NCBI RefSeq assembly: GCF_008065135.1
Contig: NZ_CP042914.1
Coordinates: 2,356,001-2,420,000, forward strand
DNA length: 64,000 nucleotides
From: Roseimaritima ulvae
Lineage (GTDB): Bacteria > Planctomycetota > Planctomycetia > Pirellulales > Pirellulaceae
Reading direction: 5' to 3'
Below the pieces are notes generated by a model. That model ran no database searches and was not told the DNA's origin. It saw nothing but the letters and a program-made list of their open reading frames with translations. Positions 8,471 to 17,276 of the stretch are shown piece after piece. The number at the start of each line of letters is the position of its first letter. Position 1 is the stretch's first letter. The position numbers were made by a program, and so were the translations under genes.

Positions 8471-10408
8471 TTACTCCTGTGAGGACTCGGCAGCTAGTAA
8501 GACTTCGGCCAATACGGCCGCCAGCACCACGTCTCCGCGAGCCACTACAGGCCGCGCCGCGGACCGGGCTAGGTCCGCCGTCGCGGAACCGTCTGGCCGC
8601 ACCGCGTCGGTCCGGCTGGCGGGTTCATCCCGCGGCACGCTGGGCTGGGTGTACAAGCCCAACACCCGTCCCTTGGCATCCAGGACCGGGGCCCCGGCAA
8701 CGTTCCAGCCGTCAACAGATGCTTGTAGTTTGATTTCCATGCGGCCGATATCGGTGTCAGGCGGACGGACCAAGCGATCAACGCGCCCAACAATCGTTTG
8801 CATCTGTGGGTCGCTGGTGGGATCGTAATAAGGGTCCTCCGCATCGATTACCGTCAGAGACAAACGGACCGATTGCAGGGGCCGAGCCAGCGTGGGAGCC
8901 AACGGTCCCAGCGCCGGAGCCTGCAGCGAGTGTTCCGGCGGTACGGTCAGCCAACCGGCGTCGTAGCACAGCATGCGGTCGCGAAGCGCGAGCTCTTCGT
9001 GAGCCAGCTGTTTCATTTGCTCGGCAAGTTGAGGATGTGCGGGCGGAACCCCCGCGGCGGCGGACTCTTCCAAAGCCGGGCTGAGTCCACCGTCGGCGGA
9101 TTCCTGGACCACGGCTCGGGCCTGGTCGCGAAGTTGCATGTATTGCTGTTCCAGCAAGCGCGAACGAGCCAGCCATTGAGCAAACAATGGGTGTACGCCA
9201 ATGTCGCGGATCGGAATCTGCCGGCCCGTTTTGCAGTGCACGATTTGCTGGTCCGGATACCCCTGGGCGGCCAGCGTCCGCAGGGCTTCCACGACCGAAG
9301 CGGTGGTGAGCAGGTGTTGGCCGTCGACCGAGCAGGCCGTGCCCAAGCGAAAAGCCGGCTCGCCGCCGGCGTCACAAGCCAACACCCAAAACAGGCCATC
9401 GAAGGGCTCGGTTGCCTGCGCCGCGTCGGTTGCCTGGGCCGCTTCAGTTCCCTGGGCCGCAGAGGGCGAACCGTTTGCGACGGCCGGTCCGGGTAACCGC
9501 GTCGCTCCCGGGGCCGCCGGCGGAACGGAAACGGTCGACTGGGGGGCGGATGGCTGGGGAACGTTGCCCACCGGAGTCGCCATGGGACCAGGGTACGTGG
9601 GGCTGGGGGCCGGCTGGGCAGTGCCCGTCGGCTGGCTGGACAAACTGTGTTTCAGGCGTTCACCGTACAGGCTGAGCATCACGAACAGGCCCACGGCCAG
9701 CAAGGCGCCGACGCCAAACCACAGGGCCATGCGGGGCCCGTGCAAGGTGAAGGGGGGTGCGTCGGAGGCCGTCACCGCGGAAAGTTGCGCGATCGCAGCC
9801 CGTTCGGACGTAGGGGAGGAACCCGCCGCGGCGGTGCCACCTAACGCAGACGCCGCGCTGTCCGCAGCCGCGCCGGGCAGCGGCCGAGACTTTAGCTGGC
9901 TGGCCGCCTCGATCAAGTCGGTAACGGCCACGGGCGTGGAACCGAAAAACACCGTTTGCTCGGGCTGCACAGCCACCGCTTTGCGAATCCGGTGGCGGAC
10001 CCCGCGGAGCTCGACCGAGACCCCGTTGGTGCTGTCCAAGTCTTCGACCACCCAAGTGCCTGCAGGCCCCGCCATAAATCTGGCGTGCAGGCTTGAGACG
10101 TTGGGGCGATCGAGCCAGTAATCGTTCTCGCGGTCGCGACCGATGAACATGACTTGTTTGGCGCCCGCACTATCGGGCCAAGGGCAGGGAAAGGATCGCC
10201 CCAGGGTGATCGCCGCGGCTGGTTCAACAGCGGTCTTGGCGGTGATCGGCTGGCCGTCGCAATAGGTCCCGTTGGTGCTGCCGCAGTCTTCCAGGAAGTA
10301 CTGTTTGCCGATCCGGGTCAGGCGGCAATGATGTGCCGAAACCGTAGGGGCATCGATCAGCAGGTCGCAATCTTCAGCGGAACCGATAAGCCATTGTTGA
10401 TCGAGCAT
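8471..10408 (-). CDS. Double FHA membrane protein with degenerate trypsin-like domain
   Basis: The protein has 645 residues. Two FHA domains, which bind phosphothreonine peptides, lie near 8-50 and 85-135; each ends with the family signature (GSTNGTYCDG; DSTNGVSVE). A membrane helix near 228-250 (WFGVGALLAVGLFVMLSL) is followed by a Pro/Ala-rich linker, then a region laid out like a periplasmic trypsin-like domain (GTACSVDGQHLLTTASVV ... AGAPVLDAKGRVLGLY). The His of the usual TNAHV motif is replaced (TTASV) and the Ser of GNSGGP is replaced (AGAP), so the domain is probably catalytically dead. FHA domains inside and a pseudoprotease outside suggest a transmembrane signalling or scaffold role (inference). 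It starts 6 bp after the stop of the other FHA gene. Confidence 0.85.
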   Translation of the reverse strand: MLDQQWLIGSAEDCDLLIDAPTVSAHHCRLTRIGKQYFLEDCGSTNGTYCDGQPITAKTAVEPAAAITLGRSFPCPWPDSAGAKQVMFIGRDRENDYWLDRPNVSSLHARFMAGPAGTWVVEDLDSTNGVSVELRGVRHRIRKAVAVQPEQTVFFGSTPVAVTDLIEAASQLKSRPLPGAAADSAASALGGTAAAGSSPTSERAAIAQLSAVTASDAPPFTLHGPRMALWFGVGALLAVGLFVMLSLYGERLKHSLSSQPTGTAQPAPSPTYPGPMATPVGNVPQPSAPQSTVSVPPAAPGATRLPGPAVANGSPSAAQGTEAAQATDAAQATEPFDGLFWVLACDAGGEPAFRLGTACSVDGQHLLTTASVVEALRTLAAQGYPDQQIVHCKTGRQIPIRDIGVHPLFAQWLARSRLLEQQYMQLRDQARAVVQESADGGLSPALEESAAAGVPPAHPQLAEQMKQLAHEELALRDRMLCYDAGWLTVPPEHSLQAPALGPLAPTLARPLQSVRLSLTVIDAEDPYYDPTSDPQMQTIVGRVDRLVRPPDTDIGRMEIKLQASVDGWNVAGAPVLDAKGRVLGLYTQPSVPRDEPASRTDAVRPDGSATADLARSAARPVVARGDVVLAAVLAEVLLAAESSQE

Positions 10409-10414
10409 ACGCAG

Positions 10415-11554
10415 TTACATTCCGGAACTATCGTCGCGAGAAAGTAAAAAGCGAAACCGTTGCTCACCGATTTGGAACTCGGCGTCTTGATCCAGCATTA
10501 CGCGGTCGATCCGCATCCAGGTGCCGTTGACGCTGCCCACGTCTTCGATCTGCCAGCGATCGCGCACGCGTGAAATTCGAGCATGCATGGGGCTCAGGAA
10601 AGGGTCGCGGGCGGGAACCAGTTCGCACTGTGAGGCGTCGGCCCCGATGGTGGCTCCGGTCTCGGGAACGTCAAAGCGTTGGCTGCGGTTGGGGCCCAAC
10701 AGTTCCAGCCACACCGCGTGCTCCGCCGGCTCGCTGGCGTTGCCGGCGAATAACCGCGTGGCCCGGATGTCTTCCGCATCGCGATGCGGTTCGGCGGGCA
10801 TGTGAAAGCGGTAGCGATGGCTGGCCAAAATCAATTCTTTACCGTCGGCCAGAGGAGCTCGATTGACGCGTACGAAGGTGCCGTTGGTGCTGTTCAGATC
10901 GGTCAGCCGCCACTTCATACCGCCCTCGACCGGGACGCAGGCCAACTCGATATGTTTGCCGGAAATGTCCGGGTCGCCTGCGATCAAAATATCGCCTTCG
11001 GCGCGGCCGATAATGGTCCGCGAGCGACGCAGACGCCAAACTTCGCCGTCGAGCAGTTGCCCGTCATCGACGGCGATCAGCCGCGGCACCGGGGGGCGGC
11101 GGACGGGACGGAAAATGGGCGTCGTATCGGGTTTCAGCGGTTCAACTTCGCCAGCCGCCGCGGCGTTGGGAGCGGCCTGGGGGTCGGGCGTCGTGGAGCC
11201 CTCAGCAGGGGCCCGGCGCTCGTCCGTGGACGCCGCAGGCTGGGGGGCAGCTGCCGCCGTCCGCCGCGCGGTAGCCGCTTGCCGCAAGGCTTCGGGGACC
11301 GGTTCCAGCATCGTCTCTTTGGCTTCATCCTCGCGGCGAACGTGGCGTCCGCCCCGGCCGCGTGGCGCATCGGGAAAGACTTCGATGGCGGTTCGCCGAG
11401 CGGGCGCTGAGGCCGCGGTCGGTGCGCCGCCGGCGGCCGCCGAAGACGATACAGGTGCCGCGTTGTCGCGAGAGCTATTGACCGCCCCGCAAGCCGGACA
11501 GATACCGCCGGCAGCCAGCAGGGCCGCGTTGCAGACAGGGCAGGCGGGCATCAA
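10415..11554 (-). CDS. Double FHA protein with N-terminal zinc ribbon
   Basis: The protein has 379 residues. It begins with a CPVC ... CPAC zinc ribbon (residues ~5-21), then ~140 residues of low-complexity Ala/Pro/Arg linker. Two FHA domains follow near 175-235 (GRAEGDILIAGDPDISGKH, NSTNGTFVRV) and 300-352 (GADASQCELV, GSVNGTWMRI). No membrane helix is seen, so it is cytosolic. FHA domains read phosphothreonine marks left by Ser/Thr kinases, and two kinases are encoded elsewhere in the window. It is first in a tight three-gene leftward group with the FHA/pseudoprotease and the secreted helical protein. The heptanucleotide minisatellite lies 120 bp upstream of its start. Confidence 0.85.
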   Translation of the reverse strand: MMPACPVCNAALLAAGGICPACGAVNSSRDNAAPVSSSAAAGGAPTAASAPARRTAIEVFPDAPRGRGGRHVRREDEAKETMLEPVPEALRQAATARRTAAAAPQPAASTDERRAPAEGSTTPDPQAAPNAAAAGEVEPLKPDTTPIFRPVRRPPVPRLIAVDDGQLLDGEVWRLRRSRTIIGRAEGDILIAGDPDISGKHIELACVPVEGGMKWRLTDLNSTNGTFVRVNRAPLADGKELILASHRYRFHMPAEPHRDAEDIRATRLFAGNASEPAEHAVWLELLGPNRSQRFDVPETGATIGADASQCELVPARDPFLSPMHARISRVRDRWQIEDVGSVNGTWMRIDRVMLDQDAEFQIGEQRFRFLLSRDDSSGM

Positions 11555-11673
11555 AGGCGCCTCAGGAGGAGAAGAGCAAGTAGGAGCGTCGTGCTATCAG
11601 CTATAGGATAACCGATCGACCGCCTACACCGCAAATTTGCCACCCCCGCCGGGTGGGGCGAGTGAGGAGTGAG

Positions 11674-11848
11674 CTTTCAGATTTGAGATTTGAGATTTGA
11701 GATTTGAGATTTGAGATTTGAGATTTGAGATTTGAGATTTGAGATTTGAGATTTGAGATTTGAGATTTGAGATTTGAGATTTGAGATTTGAGATTTGAGA
11801 TTTGAGATTTCAGATTTCAGATTTCAGATTTCAGATTTCAGATTTCAC
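11674..11848. repeat. Heptanucleotide minisatellite, 25 units
   Basis: Within the 308 bp between the FHA gene start and the gdh stop lies a nearly perfect 7-bp tandem repeat. One leading unit CTTTCAG is followed by 18 units of ATTTGAG (11681-11806), five units of ATTTCAG (11807-11841) and a final ATTTCAC. The change from G to C at position 5 is confined to one block. The rest of the gap (11555-11673 and 11849-11862) shows no gene. The repeat lies downstream of gdh and upstream of the FHA operon. Confidence 0.98.
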
Positions 11849-11862
11849 CCTTCACCCTTCTC

Positions 11863-13101
11863 TCACCTTCCTGCTAGTTCCCAGGCTCGACGTACGCGGC
11901 GGATGGCGATGATGAAGGCGGCGGTGCGCAGTGAGACGTCGTGTTGTTGACTGGTTTCCCAAACGTGTTCGAAGGCGTCCACGAGGGTATGCTCCAGCTC
12001 ACGCCGCACCCGATCCAGACTCCAGCGATAGTGCTGGCGGTTTTGCACCCATTCGAAATAACTGACCGTGACCCCGCCGGCGTTGGCCAGGATGTCGGGC
12101 AGCACGATCACGCCGCGTTCGTGCAACAATTTGTCGGCCAAGGGAAACAGCGGGCCGTTGGCGCCCTCGATGATTATCGGGGCACGGATGCGATCGACGT
12201 TTTCGGCCGTGATCACGCCACCCAGTGCGGCGGGAATTAAAATTTCCACTTCTTCCAATTCCAGCAACGCGTCACTGGGCAGGTGTTCGCAGTTGCTGTA
12301 TCCCGACAGCTGCCCCTGGGGATGCTCCAGGATGTAACGCAATATGTCGGGAATGTTAAGCCCTTCGGGGTTGTAGTAAGTCCCCGTAACATCGCTGACG
12401 GCTACGATCGGGAACTGAGCATCGTGCAGGAATTTGGCGGCGTGCGAGCCCACGTTGCCGAACCCTTGAATCGCCACGCGGCACTTTTCCGCCTTTTTGC
12501 CCAACCGTCCGATCAGCTTGGTGGTCAGGATGCCGACGCCCCGACCGGTCGCTTCCTCGCGGCCCTTGGCGCCGTATTCTTCGACCGGTTTGCCGGTAAT
12601 CACTGCGGGGTTAAAGCCATGGTATTTTTCCCACTGGTGGCGGAACCAGGACATCACGCGAAAGTCGGTGCCCATGTCGGGAGCCGGGATGTCGCGGTCG
12701 GGGCCAACCACGTCGCGAAGTTGGTCGACGAAGGCGCGGGTCAGCCGTTCTTTTTCACGCAGACTCAGCTCTCGCGGATTGACCCCGATGCCTCCTTTGG
12801 CGCCGCCGTAGGGCAGGTCCACGACGGCCGTTTTCCAGGTCATCAGGCTGGCCAGCGACCGGACTTCGTCCAGGTTCACCTCGTGGTGATACCGCAGGCC
12901 GCCCTTCATCGGTCCTCGACTGTTGTTGTGTTGCACGCGGTAGCCCACAAACGTCGCCAGCTCCCCGTTGTCGCGTTCAATCGTCACCTGCACGGTGACT
13001 TCACGCTTCGCCATCAGCAAGGTCTCGCGCACCGCGGCCGGCAATTCCAGAATCTCGGCGGCCTGGTCGAAGTAATACTGGACAGCCTCAAATGCGCGCA
13101 T
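11863..13101 (-). CDS. gdhA: Glutamate dehydrogenase (Glu/Leu/Phe/Val dehydrogenase family)
   Basis: The protein has 412 residues, normal length for bacterial hexameric glutamate dehydrogenase, which interconverts glutamate with 2-oxoglutarate and ammonia using NAD(P). Substrate-domain motifs: GPMKGGLRYH near 62-71 (catalytic-site lysine region), PYGGAKGGI near 98, DIPAPDMGTD near 135. The Rossmann segment is IQGFGNVGSHAAKFL near 209, and VSYFEWVQN lies near the C-terminus. Where many homologues have NTN after PAPD this protein has GTD, a small departure from the usual site. Cytosolic. The gene stands alone, leftward, with the minisatellite just beyond its 3' end. Cofactor preference cannot be read with confidence. 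Confidence 0.95.
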   Translation of the reverse strand: MRAFEAVQYYFDQAAEILELPAAVRETLLMAKREVTVQVTIERDNGELATFVGYRVQHNNSRGPMKGGLRYHHEVNLDEVRSLASLMTWKTAVVDLPYGGAKGGIGVNPRELSLREKERLTRAFVDQLRDVVGPDRDIPAPDMGTDFRVMSWFRHQWEKYHGFNPAVITGKPVEEYGAKGREEATGRGVGILTTKLIGRLGKKAEKCRVAIQGFGNVGSHAAKFLHDAQFPIVAVSDVTGTYYNPEGLNIPDILRYILEHPQGQLSGYSNCEHLPSDALLELEEVEILIPAALGGVITAENVDRIRAPIIIEGANGPLFPLADKLLHERGVIVLPDILANAGGVTVSYFEWVQNRQHYRWSLDRVRRELEHTLVDAFEHVWETSQQHDVSLRTAAFIIAIRRVRRAWELAGR

Positions 13102-13158
13102 CGCGAGGGTTCCCTGGTCAAGGCGGAGCGGAAAGCAAACCCGCAGTGTACCGCCTGC

Positions 13159-13695
13159 TTAAGACAACAGCAGGGGACCATCCGAATCGGATTGCTGTTC
13201 CCATTCGCGTCGCACTTCGCGCAGCCCGTAAGCGCACATCTCAAATTGCTCGCTCAACCGCTGCAGCAGCTCGCTGTCCGGGCGGGTTTCATCGCCTTCG
13301 ATATCGGCTGCGATGGCGTAGGCCCGTTTCCCTTGATGGGAGTAGCTGATCAAGCCATCGATCGATTGGTCGGCGCTGCGTTGGCCGAGGCTTTCGGGGA
13401 ACATGCCCGACCAAAACAAGGTGAAGTCGCCGATGTGCCGGTGGACGTCGCGTCGCGCCAACCCCACTCGCCGCTCGGCTTCCCACATCATCTGCACGAC
13501 TTCGGTAATCGGCTGGCCGGTGTTGCGACGCACGCGAGTCATCGCGTCGGTGCGAACAAATCTCAGCAGCAGGTCGTTCAGATAGTCGACCAGTTGGACG
13601 TCCGCGACCCCCAAACGGCCGTGGAAGATGTACTCGTTCAGCCCCGCAAAGAAGCGTTCGAGTGGCGAAGTTCCCTTCGCCGGTGAATCAGACAT
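13159..13695 (-). CDS. Conserved-looking hypothetical protein, 178 residues
   Basis: A soluble, mostly helical protein starting MSDSPAKGTSPLERFFAGL. There is no signal peptide, membrane segment or recognised domain. The ATG at 13695 is preferred over an upstream in-frame start at 13749 because GGTGAGG lies just before it at good Shine-Dalgarno spacing. It lies between the glycosylase gene (54 bp upstream) and gdh (57 bp downstream), all leftward, so it may share a transcript with them. Function unknown. Confidence 0.75.
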   Translation of the reverse strand: MSDSPAKGTSPLERFFAGLNEYIFHGRLGVADVQLVDYLNDLLLRFVRTDAMTRVRRNTGQPITEVVQMMWEAERRVGLARRDVHRHIGDFTLFWSGMFPESLGQRSADQSIDGLISYSHQGKRAYAIAADIEGDETRPDSELLQRLSEQFEMCAYGLREVRREWEQQSDSDGPLLLS

Positions 13696-13749
13696 TGCCT
13701 CACCTCGTCGTTCGGTTGACCGTGAAAACGGAATCCCCGATATCCACAA

Positions 13750-14532
13750 CTAGTCCGATGGGGTTGTGGAGTCAATAGAAATCCGTGATTGCACCGGAGG
13801 CTCGGCGCACGGCAAACGATCAACCGCTGGTTTGGAATGCTCGCGTCGGCGGCCACTGACAAACAGGTTGCCGTCAATGAAAAAACGCAGACGCTGGTCG
13901 ACCGCCGAAGATATGCCGATGCGTGAGCCCGTTATTATTTTAAACGAGAACGGCAGTCGCGGTCGGACAATGGCGAAATTGGCGTCCTCCACTAAATCCA
14001 GGCCGTCGTTTTTCTTGGTTACGTCCAATGCCTGACAGGTCCGCGCGGGGCCGGAGGTCAGCCGCCGGTCCACCGTGTTCAGCCCCCGCCGCTGTTGCAT
14101 CCGATCCAGCCCCCATACGGGTTGCAGTGCGCGGATCAACACCGCACTGCCGGTACCGCTCTGTTGCGTGACCGCGTTCAAACAGTACTTGGCATGGATG
14201 CTATACACGTACAATGTGCCGGGCTGGGCAAACATCGACGCGTTGCGAGCCGTGGGGCCGATCGCGCTATGGCTGGCCGCATCGCCACGCGCCAGATAGG
14301 CTTCAGTTTCCACGATCCATCCGCCACACCACACGCCGTCGCAGTCGCGCCGCAACAACGCCATGCCCAACAGTTCGCGAGCCACCCGTCGCGGCGAGCG
14401 CTGATAAAACGTCCGCGGCAATCGCCGCCCCAGCGGGCTCGCACCACCGCTGGCGCCAAAGGGCGTATTGGCGGCGGAGGACGTGTGGGCGTTATCGTTC
14501 AGTTGGGCGTTGGGAGGTGGGGCGTCCGACAC
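13750..14532 (-). CDS. mpg: DNA-3-methyladenine glycosylase (AAG/MPG family)
   Basis: The protein has 260 residues. It removes alkylated purines such as 3-methyladenine, starting base-excision repair in the cytosol. Family features: RTFYQRSPRRVARELLG near 40-56, the catalytic region IVETEAYLARGDAASHS near 72-89 with Glu as active-site base, MFAQPGTLYVYSIHAKYCLN near 98-117, and LTSGPARTCQAL near 157. The family is ~190-210 residues, so about 35 N-terminal residues are an extra Ser/Ala/Asn-rich stretch and the true start may be internal. It is divergent from the amidohydrolase gene, with 53 bp between the two starts. Confidence 0.93.
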   Translation of the reverse strand: MSDAPPPNAQLNDNAHTSSAANTPFGASGGASPLGRRLPRTFYQRSPRRVARELLGMALLRRDCDGVWCGGWIVETEAYLARGDAASHSAIGPTARNASMFAQPGTLYVYSIHAKYCLNAVTQQSGTGSAVLIRALQPVWGLDRMQQRRGLNTVDRRLTSGPARTCQALDVTKKNDGLDLVEDANFAIVRPRLPFSFKIITGSRIGISSAVDQRLRFFIDGNLFVSGRRREHSKPAVDRLPCAEPPVQSRISIDSTTPSD

Positions 14533-14585
14533 AATCGATCAACCTTGTTTTCAAATCGTTTCCCACTCGTTCAACAGACCGCGAC

Positions 14586-15812
14586 GTGAGCTCCACCCAG
14601 TCCCTCAGCGGAACCTTCGCCGCACGTTGGATCGTACCCGTATCGGCGCCGCCGATCCATGGCGGCTGGCTGCGAGTCGAACAGGATCGGATCGTGGCTT
14701 TGGAAACCACCGCGACGCCGCGCGACTGTATCGACCTGGGCGACGTCGCCCTGCTGCCCGGCCTGGTCAACGCGCACACGCATCTCGAATTTTCGGATCT
14801 GACGCAGCCACTTGGGACGCCCGGCAACCGTTTGCCAGATTGGATCGCCAGTGTGGTTCGCCATCGTCGCGAGCACGAAGTCCACGACGTCGCGGAGCTA
14901 CAGCGACGGCGGGGCGAAGCGATACGCAGCGGTTGCGCACAGTCGCTCGACGCCGGCGTGCGATTGCTGGGCGAGATCGCCACGTTGCCCTGGATCGACG
15001 AGCTGCCCGATCCACGTTTGCAGGTGGTCGCCTTTGCCGAAACCTTGGGCCTTTCCCCGCACCGCGCCGCCCAAACCTTGGCGGCCGCAACCGACTGGAT
15101 GAAGATTCCTATCCCCGGCGTCGAATTCGCTCTCAGCCCCCACGCCCCTTATTCCACCCGCCCGCAACTGCTTGAGGACTGTGTGCAATTCGCTTCGCAG
15201 CAGCGATTGAGTGTCGCTATGCATGTGGCCGAGAGCCGCGAAGAACTGGAACTACTGCAGACCGGTTGCGGTCCGTTTCGCGATATCCTGGTCGAACTGG
15301 GAGCATGGCAGGAGGGCTTGTTCCCCCTCCACGGTGGCCTCGACAGCACGCTGCAGCAATTGGTCGCCGCCCCACGAGGACTGATCATCCACGGCAATTA
15401 TTTGGACGCTGCTCAAATCAACCTGCTGTCGCAGCATCCGCATCTAAGCGTCGTGTTTTGCCCGCGTACGCACGCCTTCTTTCAGCACGATCCCTATCCG
15501 CTGCAGGCCCTGTTGGCAGCCGGCGTTCGCGTGGCCTTGGGAACCGACTCGCGGAGCAGTAACCCGGACCTGTGCTTGTGGAAAGAACTGCTGCAAGTCG
15601 TGCACACGATCCCCCAAGTCGCGCCCGCGACCGTGCTGCGGATGGCCACCCTGGCCGGTGCCGAAGCGCTCGGGCGGCACGACCATGGCAGGATCGCCGT
15701 GGGCGCTCGTCCCGGTTTGCTCACCGTTCCCACGACGGCCGCCACGGCCGCAAAGTTATGGCAGGCGATCGTCGACTGCCCGCAACCCGACGTGCTGTGC
15801 GTCCAAGGATAG
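14586..15812 (+). CDS. Amidohydrolase-family deaminase (aminofutalosine/SAH deaminase-like)
   Basis: The protein has 408 residues from a GTG start (MSSTQSLSGTFAARWIVP). It has the metal-dependent amidohydrolase fold: HxH metal site in LLPGLVNAHTHLEFS near 58-72, ALSPHAPYST near 181, MHVAESREELELL near 210, LIIHGNYL, and GTDSRSSNPDLCLWKEL with the metal Asp. This set fits the cytosine-deaminase-like branch that includes S-adenosylhomocysteine and aminodeoxyfutalosine deaminases. NAHTHLEFS suggests the latter, which belongs to a menaquinone route (inference). No other menaquinone gene is in the window. Longer forward readings that begin inside the opposite-strand glycosylase gene are not credible. 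Confidence 0.8.
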   Translation: MSSTQSLSGTFAARWIVPVSAPPIHGGWLRVEQDRIVALETTATPRDCIDLGDVALLPGLVNAHTHLEFSDLTQPLGTPGNRLPDWIASVVRHRREHEVHDVAELQRRRGEAIRSGCAQSLDAGVRLLGEIATLPWIDELPDPRLQVVAFAETLGLSPHRAAQTLAAATDWMKIPIPGVEFALSPHAPYSTRPQLLEDCVQFASQQRLSVAMHVAESREELELLQTGCGPFRDILVELGAWQEGLFPLHGGLDSTLQQLVAAPRGLIIHGNYLDAAQINLLSQHPHLSVVFCPRTHAFFQHDPYPLQALLAAGVRVALGTDSRSSNPDLCLWKELLQVVHTIPQVAPATVLRMATLAGAEALGRHDHGRIAVGARPGLLTVPTTAATAAKLWQAIVDCPQPDVLCVQG

Positions 15813-16072
15813 ATCACAAGCGTGTTGTCGATTTGATGGCAATTGCGGCAGCCAGCGGGGCGTCGGCCCCAGGCGTGCGATCGTGAGGAAACGTCCACCA
15901 AAAACGTATTTCCCCTTAGATTTTGCTTGTCGAGCCACGATGGATCGAGGAGACGGAGAGTTTTGCCGGGCTTTTCCCATGACGTTGGCCTTGTATGTGC
16001 GATTGATGACCTAACGAAGGCTTGTTCATTCCCCCACAAGCCAAAGCACCATTTTGCCAGGGAGAGACGGTC

Positions 16073-16438
16073 ATGTTACGAATTTTGAAATGGGTCTCCG
16101 CTCCAGTTCTTGCGGTTGCATTGATGAGCGTCGACGCGCCACAGGCACAGGCCGGCGGCGGGATCCGGCTGCAGATCGGCGGCTACGGTGGGTACCACAA
16201 CAATGGTTTCCGCGTTCCCTCGTACGGCTACCGCAGTTACGGCCTCCGTCACCAATCGCTGTACGGCGGCAGTTATTATTCGCGGCCGCACTTGCACTAT
16301 CACGCCCCTTCGCTGGTACCTCACCGAGGCCACTACCACTACCAACCAGGGCATTTTGATCTGTATTTCGGTCCCCATCATGGGCACCATCGCGGCCACC
16401 ACCACGGACATCACCGCGGTCGCCGTCACGGACACTAG
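16073..16438 (+). CDS. Small secreted Gly/His-rich protein
   Basis: The protein has 121 residues. MLRILKWVSAPVLAVALMS begins a Sec signal peptide ending near QAQA (27). The mature chain is Gly/Tyr/His-rich and ends in dense His-His-Gly/Arg repeats (HHGHHRGHHHGHHRG), so it could bind metals or polyanions. The start at 16073 follows AGGGAGAG at good distance; an in-frame ATG at 16022 would put the signal peptide internally. It is followed by an intrinsic-terminator-like hairpin. Similar small His-rich secreted proteins are often annotated only as hypothetical. Confidence 0.75.
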   Translation: MLRILKWVSAPVLAVALMSVDAPQAQAGGGIRLQIGGYGGYHNNGFRVPSYGYRSYGLRHQSLYGGSYYSRPHLHYHAPSLVPHRGHYHYQPGHFDLYFGPHHGHHRGHHHGHHRGRRHGH

Positions 16439-16474
16439 AGTTGAATTCGCCTGGCAAGCGGCACAGAATAGGGC

Positions 16475-16508
16475 GGCGGGAAACGTTTTCCGCCTCCCTA
16501 ATTTTTTT
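16475..16508 (+). terminator. Putative intrinsic terminator after the His-rich gene
   Basis: GGCGGGAAAC at 16475-16484 pairs with GTTTTCCGCC at 16485-16494 (one G-T pair) and a seven-T run follows at 16502-16508. It lies between the His-rich gene and the SGNH hydrolase start at 16524, so most transcripts may stop here. Confidence 0.55.
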
Positions 16509-16523
16509 GCATCGGAGCCCCAC

Positions 16524-17276
16524 ATGCAGCCAGCCAGCCGACGTGACGTTTTGAAACAATCCCTGATGTTGTCCGCCGCCGCGGCCGCGTTGCCGGCCAG
16601 CGGGCTGTCTGCGGCACCCGCCGAAACGGACAAGCCGCGACTGGGGACAAACAACGTGATTCTGTTTCAAGGCGATTCGATCACCGATGCCGGTCGCGAC
16701 CGCCGCCGGGGCGAACCCAACGATGCTCGCGCCCTGGGACGCGGCTATCCGCTGATGCTGGCCGGAGCGTTTTTGGCCGACTATCCTGAATTGGACCTGA
16801 AAGTCTACAACCGCGGGATCAGCGGCAATAAAGTGCCCGATCTGGACGCCCGTTGGGAGCCCGATTGTGTGGAGCTGAAGCCGGATGTGTTGAGCATCCT
16901 GATCGGCATCAACGATCTTTGGCACAAATTAAACGGCCGCTACGACGGGACAGTCGAATCGTACCAGAGCGGTTATCGGGCGCTGCTGGAACGGACCAGC
17001 AAAGCATTGCCGAAAACGCGAATCGTGATCTGTGAACCCTTTGTGCTGCGGACCGGCGCGGTGAACGACAAATGGTTCCCGGAATTCGAACAACGCCGAG
17101 CGGTCGCCGAGAAGTTGGCCGGTGAATTCAAATTGGCCTACGTGCCGTTTCAGTCGATGTTCGACGATGCGGTCAAGTCCGCGCCGCCCAGCTACTGGGC
17201 CGGCGATGGCGTCCACCCCACCGTGGCCGGCCACGCCCTGATGGCGAAAACCTGGCGAGATGTCGTCGGACTGTAG
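16524..17276 (+). CDS. Exported SGNH/GDSL hydrolase
   Basis: The protein has 250 residues. The N-terminus SRRDVLKQSL is a twin-arginine (Tat) type motif followed by an Ala-rich hydrophobic stretch, so it is probably exported folded. SGNH blocks: I, FQGDSITDAGRD with the nucleophile Ser (near 51); II, GISGNK with Gly; III, IGINDLWH with Asn; V, DGVHPTVAGH with the Asp-His pair. The family hydrolyses esters, commonly acetyl groups on polysaccharides. Beside a sulfatase-rich region, a carbohydrate-esterase role is plausible (inference). Its stop codon TAG lies inside the first copy of the GTAGC...GCCA palindrome. Confidence 0.9.
   Translation: MQPASRRDVLKQSLMLSAAAAALPASGLSAAPAETDKPRLGTNNVILFQGDSITDAGRDRRRGEPNDARALGRGYPLMLAGAFLADYPELDLKVYNRGISGNKVPDLDARWEPDCVELKPDVLSILIGINDLWHKLNGRYDGTVESYQSGYRALLERTSKALPKTRIVICEPFVLRTGAVNDKWFPEFEQRRAVAEKLAGEFKLAYVPFQSMFDDAVKSAPPSYWAGDGVHPTVAGHALMAKTWRDVVGL

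Noticed and set aside
11674-11848. CRISPR array
   Set aside because: The units are contiguous 7-bp repeats without spacers, and there are no cas genes in the window.
12283-13686. 467-codon forward frame across gdhA
   Set aside because: The reverse strand encodes unmistakable glutamate dehydrogenase; the forward frame is an antisense reading with no recognisable motif.
15813-16072. Short frames between the amidohydrolase and His-rich genes
   Set aside because: No coding features; the stretch is better seen as a leader or promoter region.
16188-16523. Longer N-terminal form of the SGNH hydrolase reading through the His-rich gene region
   Set aside because: It overlaps a well-supported gene in another frame and a terminator; the Tat-like signal peptide at 16524 marks the true start.
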